In this document: piece after piece, positions 57,546 to 64,000 of the stretch | Numbering within the stretch: position 1 is the stretch's first letter | How the letters are laid out: each line of letters starts with the position of its first letter | Assembly: GCA_051294375.1 (NCBI GenBank) | Contig: CM119269.1 | Coordinates: forward strand, 3,266,026 to 3,330,025 | DNA from: Paraspadella gotoi | Taxonomy: Eukaryota > Chaetognatha | DNA length: 64,000 bases | Direction: 5' to 3' | Translations under genes and position numbers: made by a program | Notes under the pieces: generated by a model | Told to the model about the DNA's origin: nothing | Database searches by the model: none | Seen by the model: only the letters and a program-made list of their open reading frames with translations

Positions 57546-57731
57546 CACGCCCTTGACCATCTTCCTCATAAGTGTGGGCGAGTTGGAGACGCAGGCGGGC
57601 GGGGAGTAGCTTGTCGGCGCCACCGCCGCGTCGAAGAAGGTCTTGGAGGCGGGATCCTTCTTCCACTCTTCCCAAGGGTCGAACCCTTCGAGGACGGCCT
57701 TCTCCGTGATCTGGGCCAATCGGCGGATGAC
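57522..57731 (-). CDS. GTPase exon 10, terminal
   Basis: [20 protein letters not shown] to [16 protein letters not shown] and TGA, 69 codons. Acceptor GTTCAG, phase 0. Confidence 0.9.
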   Translation of the reverse strand, partial: VIRRLAQITEKAVLEGFDPWEEWKKDPASKTFFDAAVAPTSYSPPACVSNSPTLMRKMVKGVRQLLVKE

Positions 57732-60700
57732 CTGAACGAAGATTAAGATGGTTTTTAGGGAAAGAAAATTAAGTATTTGTCTCTTGACGTGAAAAAAAAC
57801 TGATTGAATAAAGAAAAAAAAATTAATAAACTAACAAATAAATAAGCTTCGAAATAAAATAAGAAATTAAACAATAAATAAATAAATAACTAAAGGAAAT
57901 CAGAAACAAACTAACGAGAGAATGAACTTCTAAAGAAATTAGCGAATCAACGGAAAAATAACAATGAAAGAGTGAACGACTAAATCAATGAAGGACTGAA
58001 AGACTTAAAGAAAGAAAGACTGAAGGACTAAAAGAATGAAAGACTGAACGACTAAAAGAATGAAAGACTAAATGACTAAATCAATGAAAGACTGAACGAC
58101 TAAAAGAATGAAAGACTGAACGACTAAAAGAATAAAAGACTGAAGGACTAAAAGAATGAAAGACTGAACGATTAAAAGAAAGAAAGACTGAAGGTCAAAA
58201 AGAATGAAAGACTGAACGATTAAAAGAATGAAAGACTGAACAACTAAAAGAAAGAAAGACTGAAGGACTAAAAGAATGAAAGACTGAACGACTAAAAGAA
58301 TGAAAGACTGAAGGACTAAAAGAATGAAAGACTGAACGACTAAAAGAATGAAAGGGCTCACCTCCAAGTTTTGAACTCTCTTCTCCCAGTTGAATCGTTG
58401 TTGTTGTTTTTCCGATTCGATGAGAAGGTCGATGTGTTGAACCGAAGTCAGCGGATTCGGGCGGAGGGCGATTTCTTTCAGTTCGTTGTTCGCCTGAGGA
58501 TCGAAAGTTCGTCAAGTCGATCGATCCATCGATCCCAGGGAAAATAAACAAAGGAACAACAGAGGATGATAACAAATAAACAAGAATAGCTTGACAGCGT
58601 TCTATGTATTAATCGGCATTTGTAAAGAGCAGATTTTGATGCTTATTTGTTTAGCATCATTTTGAGTAAAAAAACGCGTGTATCAAATCTATAAAAATGG
58701 TTGTATCCGGTCAAACGGATTAAAAGACCCAAATTTAATCGTCTTCTGCAAATTAATAAATTCTAAGAACAAATGGGATTGAATCGACAATAGAAATTCA
58801 GATGCACAAAAAAAGTTTTAATTAAGGACAGTACTAAAAATTGAAATGAGACTCACTCACCTTTCGTATGCTGTCTATCGTCTCCAACACTTTCCTCTGT
58901 ATCGTTTCGAACTCGATCCTGATTTGATTCATGAGTTTCTCCGCGTTCATCTTCCCCGAGATGGCGTTCTGGTATTTGTCGCGCATCTCCGAGTATTCCT
59001 TCTCCACCGTGATCTCGTCGTGCACGATCCTGTAGCCGACGTTGTGATGGACAGACCAGTGACACTTACCCGCGCAGATGCGGCAGTTGCCTGGGTGAGG
59101 ATTGGAGGGCAAGTTTCATTGAGAGTGTTTGACTAAGTTCGTTTGAGAAATGCGTGTCTAACATAAATTATATATTTTTGATTGGTTGATTTATTTTTAG
59201 TATATTTTTTTTCGGTATATATTTTTTGGTATATGTCTTGTTGGTTTTTCTTTCCTTTCGTTGGTTATTTGAATTAGGAGAAAAATCTTTTGTCACAACG
59301 AATTTTATTGATAAAAACATATATTTTATTTTTTCTCTCTTTCAGTCTTTAATTCATTGTTTGTTTGTTTATTTCTTTGTTTTTTCTTTCTTGTTTCTTT
59401 GTTTCTTTCTCTGTGTCTTTCTTTCTTTTCTTTCTTTCTTTCTTTCTTTCTTTCTTTTCTTTCTTTTTTCTTCTTTCTTTCTTTCTTCTTTCTTCTTTCT
59501 TCCTTTCTTTCTTTCTTTCTCTCCTCTCCCCCTTTCCCCCCTTCACCCTCTGGATCCATGGCGGCGGCAACTGAGACTTCTCCTCGTCCTTGGGAGTGAC
59601 AGGGAAAGTGACACGTGTTGTTGCAAGTGAGACAGTTGGTGTCGTAGCCCGACTTGTACGACTCTTTCCTCATTCTTGATCTCCGTCGCTTTTGTACTTG
59701 AAGTCTTTTTGTCGTTGATCATTGAGTTGTTGCGTTGGACGATGTCCCACTCTTGCTTTGCACGTCGTTCAGCTTGGCCAATCCTCGCCGGGTTTCCTGC
59801 GGAGAGAGGGTGGCGGGGTGGTGGAGGTGAAATGGTGTTCATCGGGGATGGTGGGTGGCGGGTGAGAGGAGGATCGAGGAAAAAAGAAGATTGGATTTGT
59901 TATCCGACCGAAGAAGAAAAAAAAAAAACTTTTTAAAAGAAAACTTTTTAAAATTAACAAAACAGGCGGCCGCTTTGAGGAAAAGACCAAGAAAAACAAG
60001 TTCGGACTACAAAATTGAATGATTTAAAAAAAAAAAGAAAAAATATATTTTGGATGAAAACTATAATAAGAAATTAACTTTTGAATTAAAAGTTTTTTTT
60101 AATGTGGCGCGCCCACCATTCTTCTAAAAATATTAATCAAATGTAAAAAAAGGCAACTTGAAACAACTATAAACAAAAGGCAAACGTGTTTTTAAAAAAT
60201 AGCGTTGCTTCATTTTAAAAAAAATTGCTTACCTGTTGCAAAGCCTCGACGTCTGCTTGCAGTGACGTCCGCCGATTCAAGACGCTTTGCGTCAAGGTGA
60301 GACTCTTCGGGTCATCGTGTTCAGAGTGTTGAAAGAGATCCTCCATCGAGGCCATCCCCATGTTCCAGAACATCTGCGAGGGAAAGAGGATTGCAGTTTG
60401 ACAGTTAAATGGAGCAGCTTGAACTGCGGCAGCGCCAATCGATTCCCTCGTCCAACTACCTCGTCGATGAACTTGTTGTGGACGTCGTCGTTGTTGGAGG
60501 CGTAAAGAGCCGAGTTGTTCATCTTGCAGAAGAGTTTGCAGGGAATCTCCGCCTTCTCCATGGCGGCGATGGCGGGTGGGCGTTGCCCGTCGGCGAAAGT
60601 GAACAGCACCATGAAATTCTCGCCGATGTCTTTGCCGAACATGGAGAGAATGGCGTTGAAGACGTAGAGCTGAGTGGATGAGGAGGAGGTGAAAGAAAGA

Positions 60701-62346
60701 AAGAAGAGGATGAAAGTGAAAGAATGAAAGAGAAGGATAGAGGCAAATAGAGAAAGAGGGAAAGAGGAAGAAAGTCATAAAGTGAAAGAAGTTAATTGAG
60801 GGAAAAAAATTTACAGATTTATTGTTTATACAGAATTTTGCATTCATTATAATTCTTGTCGCTTGACTCTAACCATACTATGTCAGGATAAATCATTAAA
60901 ATAAATATTATGAAATAAATAATAAAAGTGGGTAATTTCATTTTTTTAGAAAAAAAAGTTTATTTGTTTATTTACAACGATTTTTATTTCACAATTTCAT
61001 TTCTATAACTTAATTCCAACGATCCAAACCGGCGTCCCCTCACCTGCGACGGCGTCAATCTGGCGTTGGACGCCGGAATGACGAAGCAGACGGCGTCGAC
61101 GTGATCGATGCCGGTTTTGCCTTCGAAGAAGCAGCGGACCTGTTGCTCCAACTCTCGGTCGCGGGCGATGCCTTCAGTGTCGCCGAAGCCTTTGGGAGGA
61201 AGGAGGGAGGAGAATGAGAAGTTGAAGGGTGAGGATTGGTGGGGTAGAGGCCGGGTAGGTGAGGAAAGGAAGAGACAGAGAAGAGGACGGGTTAAAAAAT
61301 TTGGAAACTGTTTTAAATATGGGATGACGAAGGAAAGCTCATATTACGTCTTCCGAAGGACGTATATTTCGATCTCGAATTTCCAATTGTTTTGATAAAC
61401 ATCGGCAACAGTNNNNNNNNNNNNNNNNNNNNNNNNNCTCTATGAAAAACTTAATGCAAATTTCCCTCGGCGATCAGTCATGCAAATCGAAGACACGATC
61501 GCACCATCGCGTCGCGTTGCACCTGGTTTTGCAATTTCCGCTTCGCGATACCGGAGATTTTAAACGTCGCCAATCCCGACCCCTCTTTACGCCGTTATGT
61601 CGGCGCTCTGGTCCCGCAGTCAAGGCGCCTTTTAACGTTACGAGCTCGTCTCTCAGCGCCGCGGTGTCGGAAAATATCACGGCAAAATCTCCGCTCGGAG
61701 TTTTATTTAGCGCTTTTAGTATAATGATGAAGATTTTAGTATAATGATGAAGATTTTAGTATAATGATGAAGATTTTAGTATAATGATGAAGATTTAGTT
61801 AATGATGAAGATTTTAGTATAATGATGAAGATTTTAGTATAATGATGAAGATTTTAGTATAATGATGAAGATTTTAGTATAATGATGAATATTTTAGTAT
61901 AATGATAGATTTTGTATAATGATGAAGATTTTAGTATAATGATGAAGATTTTAGTATAATATGAAGATTTTTAGTATAATGATGAATATTTTTGTATAAT
62001 GATGAAATTTTAGATAATTGATGAGATTTAGTAATAATGATGAAGATTTTAGTTAATGATGAATATTTTAGTATAATGATGAAGATTTTAGTATAATGAG
62101 AAGATTTTAGTATAATGATGAAGATTTTAGTATAATGATGAAGATTTCATCCGATGCGCATCTGGACGTCACAACGCGAACGCAATTCCCATTTTTTTCG
62201 TCTCTGTTTTTAATCCGTGGAGATTATATTTTAATCGATGATTACTTCTTCGTTTTCTCGTAATTAAATCTTGTCTGACGGGAAAAAAAATGCCGATAAC
62301 AATGGCTAGACTGACTGTACAATGTGACACATTAATCCTCTCTCTC

Positions 62347-62408
<62 letters not shown>

Positions 62409-63827
62409 TCAAAGGTGGTTATTTTAGACCGTCCTGATATACTGCATTGGGAAACAACCAAATATAAAATTTATGAAAACATAACAAAACCGAGACAAAA
62501 CGTGAGCAACAAACAACAAAGAGAAACCAAAAACCGACAACTATATTTCAATTAACAACAGTAAAAAAAAACAAAAAACAAAAACAAACAAACAAAAGAA
62601 AGAAGGATAAAAGCGAGGCGCTCTCACCCGGCGTGTCGACGACGATGAGTCCGTGATTGAGTTTATTGATTTCCTCGCAAAAAGGGAATCGATAAGCGGA
62701 GATGTAACGAGTCTGCGACGAAGACTGATCGCCCACCTTCTCGTTGTTCTGCTCCTTCGCGTTCTCGGAGATCAGTTTAAAGCTGGAGAGAGCAAGAACG
62801 GTAATTCAATGCGGTGACTTTCTCAGCCCGTCTTTTCTTCTTGATAGTTTTAGGATTTCCCGAAGGCGGCGCTAGCAGTCCCTTAGATTTTAGGTTTTTA
62901 TTTCTGTCTTAACAAATGAGCAACTAACTATAAGCGAATTATATGCATTTTTAACTTAAGTGGGACAGACATACCGACCGACATACCCACAGACCGACCG
63001 ACCGTAAAGCAACTAAAAATGGGGTTAGAGATAAGAAGTAGATAGCGTGAGATTAGATGTAATAGGGTTAGTAGGAAATGGAAGCCGGAAAGGTGAGAAT
63101 GCATTAAAGGAGAGATTGAAGTAGAAGTGAAAAGGTAGCGCTAAAAAGTCACAGAGGGAAAATGGGGTTCACAGTCTCACCGGAAATTGTCGTTCCAGTT
63201 GACGCCGCAGACGAAATTAGCCAATCCGTTGATCAAAGTGGTTTTGCCGGCGCCGGTTTCACCCACGACCAGAATCACCTACGTGTAATTGGGGGGGGGG
63301 CTGGTTAATTTAATTAAGGTTTTTATTTTAAATAGATTTTAGTGAACAATTCATCACTAAAATCTTCCGCGTGAACTATCAAGCCGTTAGAGCAATACTT
63401 TAATCATTGAGAATGCGCGAAGGACAAGCGCGGCGAGCTTCCTTGGCAAAGAGCCGGAACTTGAAAGATTTCACGTGAATGAATAACATTTTTTTTTTAA
63501 TTTGCAGTTATTTCTAAACGAGAAATAAGAAAGTGAGGTAAGGTAAACTGAGAGAAAAATAGATTTTACCAATTAAAGACCAAAGCTACACGTTTTAAAC
63601 TTTATTTTAATTCAATGAATAAATAAATAAATCAATCAATCAATCAATCAATCACGTTCCCACCAACCTTCTCCTCAACGGCGAGGTTGTCCACTTTCTT
63701 GATCTGCGGGAGACAAACGTCCAAGACTCTGATCTTCGCGAATCCCTCTTCGTTCTCGAAAGTCTGGAAAGTCGGGAGGTTGAAGACCATCGGGTCCTCG
63801 CCCGAAGTCTCGTCCGGCTGACAGTAC
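57522..63827 (-). CDS. P-loop GTPase with Cys-rich insert and coiled-coil C-terminus (10 exons seen)
   Basis: Ten exons on the minus strand join with consistent phases to about 575 residues. They carry a G1 loop GETGAGKT (exon 2), a DTPG switch motif (exon 3-4 junction), and TFADG in place of the usual guanine-specificity NKxD (exon 5). They also carry a Cys/His-rich insert with [12 protein letters not shown] and [10 protein letters not shown] (exons 7-8), helical regions, and an ALRPNPLTS motif (exon 9). This order matches a poorly described family of large AIG1/IMAP-like GTPases abundant in fish and present in invertebrates. Family members are cytosolic G proteins whose role is mostly unknown; a link to immune GTPases is inference. 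No signal peptide or membrane segment is seen. The start codon is probably upstream of 63,827 or outside the window. Exon 7 needs frame correction. Exons 5-10 also occur, damaged, at 48.7-51.8 kb. Confidence 0.85.
57970..58350. repeat. 24-bp minisatellite in GTPase intron 9
   Basis: About 16 units of GACTGAACGACTAAAAGAAT plus GAAA, with variants ATTAAAAGAAA and GGACTAAAAG. On the gene strand each unit encodes eight residues of the VVQSFILL type and the frame remains open to a stop at 58,068. Confidence 0.93.
58362..58493 (-). CDS. GTPase exon 9
   Basis: [20 protein letters not shown] then [20 protein letters not shown] and QNLE. The ALRPNPL.....IDLLIE motif is typical of the family's C-terminal helical part. 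Donor GTGAGC. The frame stays open into the intron, see findings. Confidence 0.93.
58570..58860. other. GTPase intron 8, AT-rich
   Basis: Short AT-rich intron with no further feature. Confidence 0.6.
58861..59090 (-). CDS. GTPase exon 8, second half of Cys-rich insert and coiled coil
   Basis: [20 protein letters not shown], then [20 protein letters not shown] and further helical sequence to IDSIRK. Cys and His spacing suggests metal binding together with exon 7. Acceptor CCCAG, donor GTGAGT, phases 1 to 0. Confidence 0.93.
59418..59522. repeat. (TTTC)n tract in GTPase intron 7
   Basis: Imperfect TTTC repeats just 3' of exon 7 on the gene strand; counterpart at 50,658-50,755. Confidence 0.92.
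59547..59796 (-). CDS. GTPase exon 7, Cys-rich insert, with an internal frame break
   Basis: The 250-bp length fits the flanking phases (0 in, 1 out). The ends are in frame: [13 protein letters not shown] at the start, and [20 protein letters not shown] to MDPEG at the end. The middle has a TGA in that frame, whereas the family-like reading [17 protein letters not shown] and YKSDGDQE lies in the other two frames. At least two compensating indels are implied, most likely sequencing errors. Confidence 0.75.
60233..60373 (-). CDS. GTPase exon 6
   Basis: Forty-seven codons beginning [16 protein letters not shown] and ending [10 protein letters not shown]. The MFW.MG motif following the G domain is shared by the family; the rest predicts as helix. 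Donor GTAAGC. Confidence 0.9.
60460..60669 (-). CDS. GTPase exon 5, atypical G4
   Basis: Seventy codons from [15 protein letters not shown] through [15 protein letters not shown] to [10 protein letters not shown] and [12 protein letters not shown] stands where NKxD or TKxD is found in ordinary GTPases, as in relatives of this family. Donor GTAGTT. Confidence 0.92.
61044..61189 (-). CDS. GTPase exon 4
   Basis: [20 protein letters not shown] followed by [20 protein letters not shown] and NARLTPSQ. It completes G3 as DTPGFGDT, a form seen in the AIG1/septin-like GTPases. Donor GTGAGG. Confidence 0.92.
61413..61437. other. Assembly gap, 25 N, in GTPase intron 3
   Basis: Flanks are not complementary. 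Exons on both sides are in consistent phase, so the join is probably correct. Confidence 0.99.
61713..62148. repeat. 20-bp minisatellite ATTTTAGTATAATGATGAAG
   Basis: About 21 consecutive units. The first several are identical; later units lose single bases or have GAATATT for GAAGATT. It ends at GATGAAGATTTCATCC. Confidence 0.95.
62338..62404. repeat. (CT)n microsatellite
   Basis: Nearly pure dinucleotide run of over 25 units. Confidence 0.95.
62628..62782 (-). CDS. GTPase exon 3, switch region
   Basis: Starts [20 protein letters not shown] and ends [10 protein letters not shown] plus a split Gly. The region [14 protein letters not shown] holds the conserved Thr position expected of G2, and LIVVDTPG is G3. 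Donor GTGAGA. Confidence 0.92.
62783..63180. other. GTPase intron 2
   Basis: Unique sequence with a short GACCGACATACC-type repeat near 62,967-63,003. No gene. Confidence 0.6.
63181..63278 (-). CDS. GTPase exon 2, P-loop
   Basis: [20 protein letters not shown] followed by [12 protein letters not shown], a beta-strand, Walker A / G1 loop and helix. Acceptor ACGTAG, donor GTGAGA, ending two bases into an Arg codon. Confidence 0.92.
63279..63667. other. GTPase intron 1
   Basis: AT-rich, with (AATC)n near 63,628-63,652. No gene. Confidence 0.6.
63668..63827 (-). CDS. GTPase exon 1 (first seen)
   Basis: Encodes 53 residues after one split base, [12 protein letters not shown] then [27 protein letters not shown] acceptor precedes it, so an earlier exon is expected. 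The donor is GTTGGT, less usual than the others. Confidence 0.8.
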
Positions 63828-63931
63828 CTGAGGTCGGGCGGGGGGTCATGGGTAAAGGATAAAATTGGACTGGTTCAGTTAAGGAAGTTGTGATGTATGT
63901 ATTACTTAAAGAAAGGAGTGCGCAGTGCGGG

Positions 63932-64000
<69 letters not shown>
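63932..64000. repeat. (GA)n microsatellite running off the window
   Basis: Pure GA dinucleotide to the last base; its length is unknown. Confidence 0.97.

Larger units (their letters stand above)
54527..60690 (+). repeat. Repeat unit B, copy 2 (cleaner)
   Basis: Direct repeat of 45,137-51,850. Here the navigator exon and all GTPase exons except exon 7 are open, so this is the more reliable copy. Confidence 0.9.
61190..62627. other. GTPase intron 3 (gap, 20-bp minisatellite and CT tract)
   Basis: The largest intron in the clean gene. It holds the gap at 61,413, a GC-richer stretch at 61,440-61,710 that is open for 100 codons (61,442-61,744) without family resemblance, the minisatellite at 61,713 and a (CT)n at 62,338-62,404. 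Confidence 0.7.

Noticed and set aside
59226-59630. 134-codon Phe/Leu/Ser-rich plus frame resembling a membrane protein
   Set aside because: It is the TTTC repeat and the antisense of GTPase exon 7.
61442-61744. 100-codon open frame in the large GTPase intron as a nested gene
   Set aside because: No family resemblance, no splice or promoter support, and it follows a gap directly; it ends inside the minisatellite.
61713-62148. Tandem array considered as a CRISPR array
   Set aside because: Units are contiguous 20-mers with no spacers, in an animal gene intron.
63652-63849. 65-codon minus frame rich in Arg, Thr and Ser
   Set aside because: It is the wrong frame of GTPase exon 1; the frame giving [14 protein letters not shown] joins in phase to the P-loop exon.
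1-64000. tRNA, rRNA or telomeric repeats
   Set aside because: No cloverleaf with conserved loops, no rRNA core sequence and no TTAGGG-type array was recognised by eye; a tRNA scan would be needed to exclude tRNAs fully.

Overview
The window is nuclear DNA from an animal, almost certainly a bilaterian. The evidence is a neuron-navigator-type calponin-homology exon, collagen Gly-X-Y exons split by phase-1 introns, and a ten-exon P-loop GTPase gene with consensus GT/AG splice sites. The background is AT-rich and very rich in (GA)n/(CT)n, GAC/TCG trinucleotide, (GAA)n and (AAAT)n microsatellites. I see no operons, rRNA genes, convincing tRNAs, CRISPR arrays or recognisable transposase or reverse-transcriptase genes. 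The species cannot be named from the sequence.

Layout. 1-6.5 kb: mostly non-coding, with degenerate repeats and a gap at 3,686. 6.6-10.07 kb: plus-strand collagen-like gene, possibly with a transmembrane N-terminus, with Gly-X-Y runs broken by many single-base frame changes. 10.97-42.80 kb: a block of about 9-10 kb present three times, as copy 1 (10,965-19,973, one orientation), copy 2 (19,999-29,917, inverted) and copy 3 (33,263-42,797, same orientation as copy 2). A 3.3-kb palindrome centred on an N gap (29,919-33,262) sits between copies 2 and 3. 43.6-60.7 kb: a second repeated system. Unit E occurs at 43.8-45.1, 51.9-53.0 and, inverted, 53.05-54.5 kb. Unit B occurs at 45.1-51.85 and 54.53-60.69 kb, and carries the navigator exon (+) and the 3' half of the GTPase gene (-). 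57.5-63.83 kb: the clean copy of the GTPase gene.

The copies differ mainly by one-base indels, and two palindrome centres coincide with N gaps. The simplest reading is that much of the duplication is assembly artefact from noisy long reads (fold-back or redundant reads, scaffolded with 25-N gaps), although recent real duplication cannot be excluded from sequence alone. The redundancy is useful: comparing the three 10-kb copies reveals a gene no single copy shows intact. It has a CRE plus TATA promoter, a charged coiled-coil-like region and a clean 58-codon terminal exon.

The best supported genes are the GTPase (10 exons, about 575 residues, phases consistent throughout), the navigator exon and the collagen. 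No multi-gene pathway is visible. The navigator exon and the GTPase gene lie on opposite strands and face each other, so the GTPase may be nested in a navigator intron.
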